This document shows positions 1 through 7,460 of a stretch of DNA of 14,827 bases, one piece after another. A model generated the notes under the pieces. The model was not told the DNA's origin. It did not search any database and saw only the letters and a list, made by a program, of their open reading frames with translations. The stretch is taken from positions 1-14,827 of the forward strand of contig HF992600.1 of NCBI GenBank assembly GCA_000436695.1, in the 5' to 3' direction. The stretch's first letter is position 1, and each line of letters starts with the position of its first letter. A program made the translations under genes and the position numbers. This DNA comes from Prevotella sp. CAG:1185. Its GTDB lineage: Bacteria; Bacteroidota; Bacteroidia; Bacteroidales; Bacteroidaceae.

Positions 1-1
1 C

Positions 2-3000
2 TTTGAGGCGTATGTAGGCAGCGGAGGGAACATCGTGGTGAGAAAGATATTCGACGCAAGACGGCACACCGACCCTGCCACAATGAAACTGAAGACCAAC
101 ATACTGGGCGAGAACGGCCGCTACGTTTATTGGCTGAGCAAGAATCTGACGGTTAACACCATAACCAAGAAGAACGGGCGCAGGCTGCTCGGCAGGCTCA
201 ACAGCGACCGCCGCTTTACGTGTTTCAAGAAGAAGGGGCAATATATATGCGCCGGAACGGCATCGGGCGGCATATACATCATAAACGCCGACAACGGCAA
301 GACAGAATATTACAGGTTTAAGGGCTTGGGCTCGCCCGTGTCGAGCATCAACATAATGAACGGACGGGTGTTCTTCACCACCCCGTCGGGTCTCTACTCT
401 TTTGCCAAAGGCTCGGCGCCAAGCCTCATCACGCAGCAGGCAGCCGACATAACGCAGTCGTTCACCGACAAATACAACAAACTGTGGCTGTGCTCCGAAA
501 GAGGAGTGCTGATATGCCACGACCCAAAGACGTCTACATCGCAGACGTTCACCATGCCGGCCGACAGTCTGTTTGCCGAGATGAAATTCAGAGACACAGG
601 CGCCAACGGCCTGTTCATACTGATGCGCAACGGCGAGGTGTGGCGCTATAACCATCAGACGCGCATGATGCAGAACATCAACCAGCAAAAAGAGTTCAGC
701 AACTATATTGCCGAGCCTCACTTCTTCGACATCGACATAGATCCCAACGGCATATTGTGGCTGTCGTCAACGAGCAGCGGCGTATATAAGGTTTGCTTCC
801 CCCACTACAACTTCAGGTTTATGTTTCCGGGCATGCTCATCAGCAGCGGCGAGAGCGACAACAACGGCATACGTGCCGTGTATCAGGCGCGCAACGGCGA
901 CCTGTGGATTGGCACACGCAAGGGCGAGCTGTTCTGCATGGACTTCAGAACGCACAACATAAAGCGCAGGTTCGGCAGCGGCGAAATTGGTCCGGTGTAT
1001 CACATAATGGAAGACAACAGGGGCAACTACTGGTTCTCGACAAAAGGCGCCGGACTGATAAAGGCAACGCCCGACGCCATGGCTCCGCAGGGACTGCGCA
1101 TAACACGATACACCAACAGGCGCGGCGACCGCAACTCGCTGAGCAGCAACCGCGTTTATTTCACTTATCAGGACAGCCGCGGACGTATATGGGTGTGCAC
1201 ATTCTACGGCGGACTTAACCTCATTGAGGAACGGGGCGGCAAGACCATATTCAGAAACAGGCACAACGGATTCGGCACTTATCCGCGCTACGACCTCTAC
1301 ACCGATGTGCGCTCGATAACCGAAGACCGCAACGGCAGAATGTGGGTGGGCACGACAGACGGACTGATGTCGTTCGACGGAAAGTTCAAAAGGCCTTCTG
1401 ACATAAAGTTTGAGACCTACCGCGACAGCCATAGGTCGGGAGCCATGGCTAACGACATCTTCACGATGTATAAAGACCACAAGGGATATATATGGATGGG
1501 CATATTCGGCAGCGGCCTCAGCAAGATCGAATATTATGACGAGAAGAGCCGGCAGCCCGTGCTTAAGACGTATATGATAAACGAGAAACAGGGCGGCGAC
1601 GTAATATCGTCTATCGTGGAGGACAAGAGCCACTGCCTGTGGGTATGCACCGAGAACGGACTGGCAAGCATGCGCCCCGGCTCGTCGTTTCTGAAGAGCT
1701 ACGACCGCTTTGCGGGCTTTCCCGAGGTTAACATAGAGGACAACACGTCGATATGCCTGCAAAACGGCAACATACTTATAGGCTGCCGCCAGGGCCTGCT
1801 GTCGTTTAATCCTGAAACGGTGAGAAACGATAACGACTCACGCTACACCACGTTCATCACAGGCTTCAAGGTGGTAAACCGCGAGCTGTGGGACTTTAAT
1901 CCGCCCATATTTGAAGGCTCGCTCAAGTATGCCGACAAGATTGTGCTCAGCCACGACCAGTCTACGTTCACAATAGAGTTTGCCGCCCCCTACTACGCCG
2001 ACAACACCATGATACCTTACACCTATATCCTGGACGGATATGAGGAGCAATGGCACAACAACGGCTCAAACCGCATTGCCTCGTATGCCAACGTGCCGCC
2101 CGGACACTATAAGTTCAGGGTGAAGGTCAACGACAACAACTCGCCCGAACGGGTAATCGAGATAATCATCACGCCGCCGTGGTGGGCCACATGGTGGGCT
2201 TACACCATATACACCCTGCTGGCGCTGCTGGCTGTCTATGGCGCGCTGCGCCTCGTGATGTATATGATCAGGATGCGCAACGAGGTGTATATCAACGACC
2301 GCCTGGCCGAGCTGAAGATACGTTTCTTCACCAACGTGAGCCATGAGCTGCGCACGCCGCTGACGCTCATCAAGGGGCCTGTTGAGGAACTGAAGAACAA
2401 CGAGAAGCTGAGTCCGGCCGGCAAGGAGTATGTGTCGCTGATCGACCGCAACGCGCGCAAGATGCTGCAGCTCGTAAACCAGATACTCGACTTCCGCAAG
2501 ATTCAGAACGGCAAGATGAAGATGCACGTGTCGTATGTCGACCTCAACGCCATGATTGAGCAGCTCATGCAGGAGTTCAGGGTGCTTGCCGAGGAACGCG
2601 ACATAGCCTTTGTGTTCGACAAGGCTGAAGAACACGTAACGGCATGGTGCGACGCCGAGAAAATAGCCATAGTGCTGAACAATCTGCTGAGCAACGCCTT
2701 TAAGTACACCGGCGAGGGCGGCAGGATATGCATAGCGCTCGAACACGACTACGACAGGCAGATATGCACGATGAGGGTTGAAGACGACGGCGTGGGCATA
2801 CCCAAATCGCAGCTCGAGGTGATATTCGAGCGATTCTCGCAGGCAAGCAACAAGACATCCGACGACAACGCCTACGCAGGCACAGGCATCGGACTGTCGC
2901 TCTCGAGAGGGTATGTCAACATGCACCACGGACGCATCTGGGCAGAAAACATAGACGGAGGCAAGGGCGTGGTGTTCTCGGTTGAACTGCCTACAGGCCG

Positions 3001-3931
3001 CGACAACTTCAACGGGAAGGACATTGAGGTGTACTTCGACGACAGCACAGCAGAAAACAGGACCGCTGACGAAGGCGACAACGGCGCGGAAGACACAATG
3101 ACGCAGAAACAGGAGGACGCAACACGCGACGACCTGCCGACGATAATGCTCATTGAAGACAACATTGACATGTGCCGCATGCTGCAGCTGCAGCTCAGAA
3201 GCAACAGCTACAACGTGCTGACGGCGCACGACGGTGAGGAGGGACTGAAAAAAATATATCAGCATCACCCCGACATCATAATAACCGACCTGATGATGCC
3301 GGGCATGGACGGCATGCAACTGCTGCGCGCCGTAAGGCAAGACTTCAACATAAGTCACATACCGGTGATTGTGCTGACGGCAAAGAACACCGAGGAAGAC
3401 AAGCTGACGTCTGTCAGGAGCGGCGCCAACGCCTTTATAGCCAAACCTTTCAGCAGCAGCTATCTCATGGCAAGGATTAACCAGCTGCTCGAGGAGCAGC
3501 GCATATTCCAGCGCAAGATGGTGGTGCAGACCACGGTGGAGAATACGGCAGAGGCTGACGGCGACTCTTACGAACAGCATCTCGTAAAGAAGGACATCGA
3601 GTTTGTACACAAGATTCATGACATTATTGAGAAGAACCTCAACTCTAACGACTTCAACATCGACACCATTGCCGGCACCATAGGCCTTAGCCGCTCGGCT
3701 TTCTTCAAGAAGCTGAAGAGCCTTACGGGCTTTGCGCCGGTAGACCTCGTAAAGGAGATAAGGCTGAACAAGGCTGCGCGCCTTATAGAGACAACCGACG
3801 ACAGCATAACAGAGATAGCCTACTCAGTAGGTTTCCGCGACGCCGGCTACTTCGGCAAGTGTTTCCGCAAGAAATATGACATGACGCCCAAAGAATACAG
3901 GGCCGAAAAGCGCCGCACGCAGCAGCAATAG
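2..3931 (+). CDS. Hybrid two-component system sensor/regulator (HTCS), 5'-partial
   Basis: One-polypeptide regulator that spans the inner membrane: a periplasmic sensor controls a cytoplasmic kinase, receiver and DNA-binding domain. Residues are counted from the GTG at 35. Reg_prop-type blades recur at about 236, 285, 327, 380, 431, 481 and 530 (pattern D-x-x-G-x-x-W-x-G-T). A Y_Y_Y-like domain follows at about 637-703, then a membrane segment at about 720-745 after a Trp-rich stretch. The kinase has an H-box (NVSHELRTPLT, phosphoacceptor H770), N-box N887, DxGxG at 917-921 and a second Gly box from 949. An acidic linker leads to a receiver with acidic pair E1041/D1042, phosphoacceptor D1085 and K1137. 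An AraC-type double helix-turn-helix fills about 1195-1290. All key residues are present. The frame is open to the left edge and the GTG at 35 has no signal peptide behind it, so the true start is upstream, perhaps 50-150 residues away. In this family such proteins usually activate polysaccharide-utilisation genes; the ligand cannot be read here. Confidence 0.97.
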   Translation, partial: FEAYVGSGGNIVVRKIFDARRHTDPATMKLKTNILGENGRYVYWLSKNLTVNTITKKNGRRLLGRLNSDRRFTCFKKKGQYICAGTASGGIYIINADNGKTEYYRFKGLGSPVSSINIMNGRVFFTTPSGLYSFAKGSAPSLITQQAADITQSFTDKYNKLWLCSERGVLICHDPKTSTSQTFTMPADSLFAEMKFRDTGANGLFILMRNGEVWRYNHQTRMMQNINQQKEFSNYIAEPHFFDIDIDPNGILWLSSTSSGVYKVCFPHYNFRFMFPGMLISSGESDNNGIRAVYQARNGDLWIGTRKGELFCMDFRTHNIKRRFGSGEIGPVYHIMEDNRGNYWFSTKGAGLIKATPDAMAPQGLRITRYTNRRGDRNSLSSNRVYFTYQDSRGRIWVCTFYGGLNLIEERGGKTIFRNRHNGFGTYPRYDLYTDVRSITEDRNGRMWVGTTDGLMSFDGKFKRPSDIKFETYRDSHRSGAMANDIFTMYKDHKGYIWMGIFGSGLSKIEYYDEKSRQPVLKTYMINEKQGGDVISSIVEDKSHCLWVCTENGLASMRPGSSFLKSYDRFAGFPEVNIEDNTSICLQNGNILIGCRQGLLSFNPETVRNDNDSRYTTFITGFKVVNRELWDFNPPIFEGSLKYADKIVLSHDQSTFTIEFAAPYYADNTMIPYTYILDGYEEQWHNNGSNRIASYANVPPGHYKFRVKVNDNNSPERVIEIIITPPWWATWWAYTIYTLLALLAVYGALRLVMYMIRMRNEVYINDRLAELKIRFFTNVSHELRTPLTLIKGPVEELKNNEKLSPAGKEYVSLIDRNARKMLQLVNQILDFRKIQNGKMKMHVSYVDLNAMIEQLMQEFRVLAEERDIAFVFDKAEEHVTAWCDAEKIAIVLNNLLSNAFKYTGEGGRICIALEHDYDRQICTMRVEDDGVGIPKSQLEVIFERFSQASNKTSDDNAYAGTGIGLSLSRGYVNMHHGRIWAENIDGGKGVVFSVELPTGRDNFNGKDIEVYFDDSTAENRTADEGDNGAEDTMTQKQEDATRDDLPTIMLIEDNIDMCRMLQLQLRSNSYNVLTAHDGEEGLKKIYQHHPDIIITDLMMPGMDGMQLLRAVRQDFNISHIPVIVLTAKNTEEDKLTSVRSGANAFIAKPFSSSYLMARINQLLEEQRIFQRKMVVQTTVENTAEADGDSYEQHLVKKDIEFVHKIHDIIEKNLNSNDFNIDTIAGTIGLSRSAFFKKLKSLTGFAPVDLVKEIRLNKAARLIETTDDSITEIAYSVGFRDAGYFGKCFRKKYDMTPKEYRAEKRRTQQQ

Positions 3932-3944
3932 CATTGCCGGAATT

Positions 3945-4019
3945 ATGGCACGAAATAAAGCGACGGAACGAAATAAAGCTATGCCAAGAAATAAGACTTT
4001 AGCACGAAATAAAACTTAA
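3945..4019 (+). CDS. Possible 24-residue basic hexapeptide-repeat ORF (uncertain)
   Basis: An ATG 14 bases after the HTCS stop opens a 24-codon frame ending in TAA. It covers the 18-bp tandem repeat and therefore encodes a repeated R-N-K every six residues (RNKATE, RNKAMP, RNKTLA, RNKT). The peptide would be strongly basic. There is no convincing ribosome binding site, only a short GGA ahead of the ATG. The frame also stays open upstream into the end of the HTCS gene in the +1 register, so it could instead be the relic of an alternative HTCS tail. In the HTCS frame the same repeats carry in-frame TAA codons at 3956 and 3974. I see the reading frame directly; that it is expressed is a guess, and a non-coding repeat is the more likely explanation. 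Confidence 0.17.
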   Translation: MARNKATERNKAMPRNKTLARNKT

Positions 4020-4022
4020 AAG
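3951..4022 (+). repeat. 18-bp tandem repeat, four copies
   Basis: Four units of exactly 18 bp follow one another with starts at 3951, 3969, 3987 and 4005. Each begins with CGAAATAAAG or a close variant (the third is AGAAATAAGA, the fourth CGAAATAAAA). The second half of the unit is much less conserved. The array sits 19 bp after the HTCS stop codon and before the terminator-like hairpin. There are no spacers, so it is not a CRISPR array. Its function is unknown; slipped-strand expansion is a simple origin. Confidence 0.85.
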
Positions 4023-4069
4023 CAGACATAAGGCTAAGGAACAGCACCAAACAACACTCTGCATCATCC

Positions 4070-4126
4070 TGCCTTCCGCCCCATTCGTCGGTATAAACCG
4101 GAACGGACGGAAGGCACGTTGATTTT
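4070..4126 (+). terminator. Likely transcription terminator of the HTCS gene
   Basis: Perfect 9-bp arms TGCCTTCCG (4070-4078) and CGGAAGGCA (4108-4116) close a long hairpin. Two more G-C pairs can form past a one-base bulge. A nested hairpin CGGT-ATAA-ACCG (4089-4100) sits in the loop. The descending arm is followed by CGTTGATTTTAG, which is only moderately T-rich, so termination efficiency is uncertain. Its place, about 140 bp after the HTCS stop with the next gene about 350 bp further on, fits separation of two transcription units. Confidence 0.5.
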
Positions 4127-4248
4127 AGTATAGCAAGAAAGTAACAGAAAAACAGATTTTAATAAAATTATCATAAAAATCAAGCGAGACACGAAACATA
4201 AACAATCTGTTAAAAAACAATAAATCACAAACAATTGGGCAATAAAAG

Positions 4249-4280
4249 TTTCTATTTTAAATAAAATACACCTATCTTTA
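4249..4280 (+). promoter_or_regulatory. Weak candidate Bacteroidetes promoter for the surface operon
   Basis: The Bacteroidetes primary sigma factor prefers TTTG at -33 and TAnnTTTG at -7. Here TTTC (4249-4252) is followed after 20 bases by TATCTTTA (4273-4280). Each box has one mismatch, in its final base. Transcription would start near 4287 and leave a leader of roughly 190 nt before the ATG at 4475. No better match was found between the hairpin and the gene, but the evidence is thin. Confidence 0.3.
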
Positions 4281-4300
4281 GGCGGGAAAAAGAAAATAAA

Positions 4301-4317
4301 TACAATACGCTATTGTA
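4301..4317. promoter_or_regulatory. Perfect 17-bp dyad, operator-like or leader hairpin
   Basis: TACAATA-CGC-TATTGTA is a perfect inverted repeat with 7-bp arms and a 3-base centre. It lies about 20 bp downstream of the candidate -7 box, so it could be an operator in the early transcribed region or a small RNA hairpin. No protein that binds it can be named from the sequence. Confidence 0.4.
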
Positions 4318-4415
4318 AGCCAACAATTACACCTTAATAATATTTTACTTCCCTTAAAGAAATATAGTTAAAGTTCACGGCCTTATGCAGAGTGCTGCAC
4401 AGGCGACCTCTCTCG

Positions 4416-4438
4416 ACTTTGCAAAGTTAAGCACTTTG
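4416..4438. promoter_or_regulatory. Three ACTTTG half-sites in the leader of the surface operon
   Basis: A perfect 12-bp palindrome ACTTTGCAAAGT (4416-4427) is followed after TAAGC by another ACTTTG (4433-4438). The central CAAAGT can pair either with the left copy as a DNA palindrome or with the right copy as an RNA hairpin with a 5-base loop. The cluster ends 36 bases before the ATG at 4475. It could be a binding site or a switchable hairpin affecting translation. The TTTG cores recall -7 boxes, but the preceding TA is missing in both. Confidence 0.35.
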
Positions 4439-4474
4439 AAATCTTGCATTCCTACAATCGACAAAAGTTTATTT

Positions 4475-7441
4475 ATGAAAAAGACTTTACTATTTTTATT
4501 TTTGACTGGAACATTGTCTGTGTACGCGCAATCTCCGGGTGGCGTCAGTGGAACAGAACTATGGTACAAGGTTATGCCGGTTTCCTCCAACCTGCAAGGA
4601 TATTACCGCTGGCAAGATTATTCCGGTGATTCTATTAAGTTAATGCAGCACAGACTTACAAATCCAGAATCAACAGAGTTCACACAATCCAGAACATCGT
4701 TACACACAATCAATTTTCATCCTGCTGTCAGCCTTGGAGAAGGAACATTAAGCAAATCAGCCTATCTTACACACTCAAACCTTTCACAGGCAACAATATT
4801 TGGTGTATTTGCTCCCTTATCCTCGACAATTTCACGTGATATGATACTATATGCCGTCAACGGACGTAAAGCAGCCGGAACAATAGTCACTAAGGACAAA
4901 TCAATACGTGTACGCGGAACAGAACCTCTTGATTATGGAAATGAAAATGGTGAAGATCTGCTCTATACCTCTTCCGACTCTATCACAGAAAATCAATTTA
5001 GAGAAGCCTCCCCACGCATTGTCACTTACTTAAAAGCAGACCGTCCAAATTTCAATATGTGGGGCGAAAGACAAAATGCATCAATTTCATTTGGTACGAC
5101 ATATTCAACAAGAGATATAGATTTCAATACGACATTTGACACATCTTCATTCGGAAATGAAGAATTTGACGGTTATACACCTGAATATATTGTTTACAAC
5201 AGATACCTCACACCAATAGAAAGAAGAAAGGTAGAGAGCTATCTGGCCATAAAATATGGTATTACCCTAAACGGTTCATATCTGGACAGCGAAGGAAACC
5301 TTATATGGGATCGTGACGAACAGAATCAATACCACAATCGTGTTGCAGCCTTCGGGCGCGACATAAACGCAGGACTATTGCAACCGCTGTCAGCAACATC
5401 GTATGAAGAAGCACCAAGATTCTCGTCACTTAAAACAAACGACAGCTATTATCAGTCAAACTCTTATAATCTTCCATCCGAGGCACATCTGCTGATTATG
5501 GGCCGTGAATATGGAAACGCCATGCCTGAAAATGGTTATGTTTTTTGGGGTGACGACAATGCTTCCACTTCTACATTTACTGCTCCAGGCGATTCTTTAT
5601 GGCATATAATGAAACGCACTTGGCTTGTAAGGACAAACATTCCGGCGAACGCAGACAGTCTTATGACCAGATGGACAGGCAACGGACTTAATGTAACAAG
5701 TTCAGGATTTATTGATAACATTACACAGACCGAAGCGACAGCAGGATCATACGCCATAACTCCGGCTATGCCGGAAGGATATGGAGCCATAGAATTCCGC
5801 TGTCCGCTGACACATCCGACATTTGACGTTGGCTTCACTTCTGAAAATAACGAGTGTACTTACGGATTTAGAATTAATAGTAATGGCTCTGTGAACACAA
5901 TAAACAATGGTCTGGTTTCATCCGGAACAATAGCTACAGGGATAAACGGAAAAATTGTTTCTGTCCGCCTGAATAACAGATACTTGTCTATACGTATTGA
6001 TGGTACTGGAAATTCAGACCGTACATTTACAATATCAAATACCACAGGAACTGTTAAAGGCATTATCCGTACATTGTCAGCCGACTATCCGTTGTACTTA
6101 ACTAAAGTAAGAACAGGTGGCATAGGCGATACAGGCAATCAAGCTGAACTAAGCAACAGACTGACAGAAAGTGAAGAATTCACTTCCTTCAGCCGCAGAC
6201 GCACAGTAATGCTTATTGACCAAAGCGGAGAAGGACGGTTTGATACTGACGATGTGACAATGATAAAATGCTCTGATCCTGATTTGGCAAGAGGAAAGAC
6301 CATGTTTCACAATATATTTTGGGACTCAGACGGCAGTGGCAGCGACATTTTTACATTTGCTTATTATGACGGTATTGACATCAATGCCACCCCTACTCCG
6401 TCTGCCTGCGAAAACGGACTACCGATCAACAACGGTTCTATTAATATAAATGTCAGATTCGGCACACCAATATTCAATTACATACTGACAGTAGATACCG
6501 TAGCAGGCATGGAACGAGGAGCAGAAGCAGCAAAAGGAACATTTATCAAAGACGAACATAATATTAAAAACCTTGCACCAGGAACATACACACTAACTGT
6601 AATGCAAGAAGGCGGAAATGATATCTATGGCACAGGAAATACAAGCTTCTCGGCTTATTCACATGACACCCGTTCATATTTGTCCGGGGAGATGACTTGG
6701 ACAGCAGCGGAGACATGTTCTAACTACCGCATCGGACTAGAGTCAACTCTAACGGAGGACATTATACAATATGGATTTGAAGTTAGAGAAAATAAGGTTT
6801 ATGCAATAAGCGACGGTTACGTCAGTTCTACCCTATTATCTACAATAGAAGAAGGCGACATATTAAGCATAGCCATAAACAACAGGCAAATAACATACAT
6901 GATAAATGGAGAAACAGTTCAACGGGAATCAACATGGTCGCTTCGTGGATGGCGTTTTTGCATAAAATATGGAAATGGAGAGACACATATAACTAATCTC
7001 ATGATAAACGGAAAGCCTGTAGAAAATTTTGAATCTTACGGAAATATACAGATAGAGACTCCGAAAACAAATAGTGTTAATCTTACCGTCCATGTGGGAA
7101 GCGAATGTGACAGTACTCTTCCAAACGGGACAGAAGAGACTAATGGCAAACAAGAATTCAATATCCAGAACAACAATGTCACAAACACAGAACAGAATAT
7201 ATTCTTTGTCAAAGAAAACGGCAACGCTACAAGAATATACAATGCCACACTTGATCGTAACGTTACATCTGCAACGACATTGCTGGTATTCGATGCATCC
7301 GGCAGAATGATAGACAATAAGGATATGCTGGGCGAAACTGTGAAGAACGCACAATTCAGTGTGCCGGGACCCGGTGTCTACATAATAAAGGCACTTACTG
7401 CTGACGGTAAAGAATTTACGAAGAAAATTTTTGCAAAGTAA
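4475..7441 (+). CDS. Large T9SS-sorted surface protein with DUF8202-like and lectin-like domains
   Basis: A 988-residue exported protein, probably attached to the cell surface or released by type IX secretion. The ATG at 4475 is chosen because it begins a clear signal peptide (MKKTLLFLFLTGTLSVYAQ, likely cleaved after VYA); an in-frame ATG at 4385 would bury it. Residues about 20-235 look like a LamG-type beta sandwich. About 235-365 match the DUF8202 pattern of Bacteroidetes surface proteins (YNRYLTPIERRKVESYLAIK, then a GITL, HN and FGRD series and FWGDD). Two related lectin-like segments lie at about 438-515 and 738-820. A SprB-like repeat (GTPIFNYIL, then NLAPGTYTLTV) lies at about 643-714. 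The last 70 or so residues are a type A sorting domain (LLVFDASGRMI, then GPGVYIIKAL, ending in a Lys-rich tail). The next gene starts 19 bases after the stop, so the two are probably co-transcribed. Ligand and exact role are unknown. Confidence 0.9.
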   Translation: MKKTLLFLFLTGTLSVYAQSPGGVSGTELWYKVMPVSSNLQGYYRWQDYSGDSIKLMQHRLTNPESTEFTQSRTSLHTINFHPAVSLGEGTLSKSAYLTHSNLSQATIFGVFAPLSSTISRDMILYAVNGRKAAGTIVTKDKSIRVRGTEPLDYGNENGEDLLYTSSDSITENQFREASPRIVTYLKADRPNFNMWGERQNASISFGTTYSTRDIDFNTTFDTSSFGNEEFDGYTPEYIVYNRYLTPIERRKVESYLAIKYGITLNGSYLDSEGNLIWDRDEQNQYHNRVAAFGRDINAGLLQPLSATSYEEAPRFSSLKTNDSYYQSNSYNLPSEAHLLIMGREYGNAMPENGYVFWGDDNASTSTFTAPGDSLWHIMKRTWLVRTNIPANADSLMTRWTGNGLNVTSSGFIDNITQTEATAGSYAITPAMPEGYGAIEFRCPLTHPTFDVGFTSENNECTYGFRINSNGSVNTINNGLVSSGTIATGINGKIVSVRLNNRYLSIRIDGTGNSDRTFTISNTTGTVKGIIRTLSADYPLYLTKVRTGGIGDTGNQAELSNRLTESEEFTSFSRRRTVMLIDQSGEGRFDTDDVTMIKCSDPDLARGKTMFHNIFWDSDGSGSDIFTFAYYDGIDINATPTPSACENGLPINNGSININVRFGTPIFNYILTVDTVAGMERGAEAAKGTFIKDEHNIKNLAPGTYTLTVMQEGGNDIYGTGNTSFSAYSHDTRSYLSGEMTWTAAETCSNYRIGLESTLTEDIIQYGFEVRENKVYAISDGYVSSTLLSTIEEGDILSIAINNRQITYMINGETVQRESTWSLRGWRFCIKYGNGETHITNLMINGKPVENFESYGNIQIETPKTNSVNLTVHVGSECDSTLPNGTEETNGKQEFNIQNNNVTNTEQNIFFVKENGNATRIYNATLDRNVTSATTLLVFDASGRMIDNKDMLGETVKNAQFSVPGPGVYIIKALTADGKEFTKKIFAK

Positions 7442-7460
7442 CAACCAAAGAACCTTAATT

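Larger units (their letters stand above)
3932..4474. other. 543-bp intergenic region between HTCS and surface operon
   Basis: No convincing protein gene lies here. From left to right it holds the 18-bp repeat array (3951-4022), the terminator-like hairpin (4070-4126), an AT-rich stretch with a weak promoter candidate (4249-4280), a 17-bp dyad (4301-4317) and the ACTTTG cluster (4416-4438). An in-frame ATG at 4385 would add 30 residues ahead of the signal peptide of the next gene and is not taken as the start. No tRNA or recognisable riboswitch was seen. Confidence 0.75.

Noticed and set aside
35..37. GTG at 35 as the true start of the HTCS
   Set aside because: The frame stays open to the left edge, no signal peptide follows the GTG, and the propeller would lack its first blades.
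767..1762. Minus-strand ORF (331 codons) opposite the propeller region
   Set aside because: It overlaps the well-supported Reg_prop blades and shows no motif or start context of its own.
2066..3619. Long minus-strand ORF (517 codons) opposite the HTCS
   Set aside because: It is antisense to an intact, fully recognisable kinase-receiver region. Its translation is rich in His, Val and Arg with no domain pattern, as expected of a shadow frame in GC-rich DNA.
3951..4022. Short CRISPR array
   Set aside because: The 18-bp units abut with no unique spacers and diverge in their second halves.
4392..4400. GTGCTGCAC as a hairpin or operator
   Set aside because: Arms of four bases around a one-base centre are too short to form a hairpin and are expected often by chance.
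4418..4456. Promoter built on the TTTG cores of the ACTTTG cluster
   Set aside because: Neither TTTG has the TA four bases ahead needed for a -7 box. When they are used as -33 boxes, the spacing to the only nearby TA (4453) is 14 or 31 bases, outside the usual 19-21.
4385..4474. In-frame ATG at 4385 as the start of the T9SS protein
   Set aside because: It would put 30 non-hydrophobic residues before a textbook signal peptide that begins at 4475.
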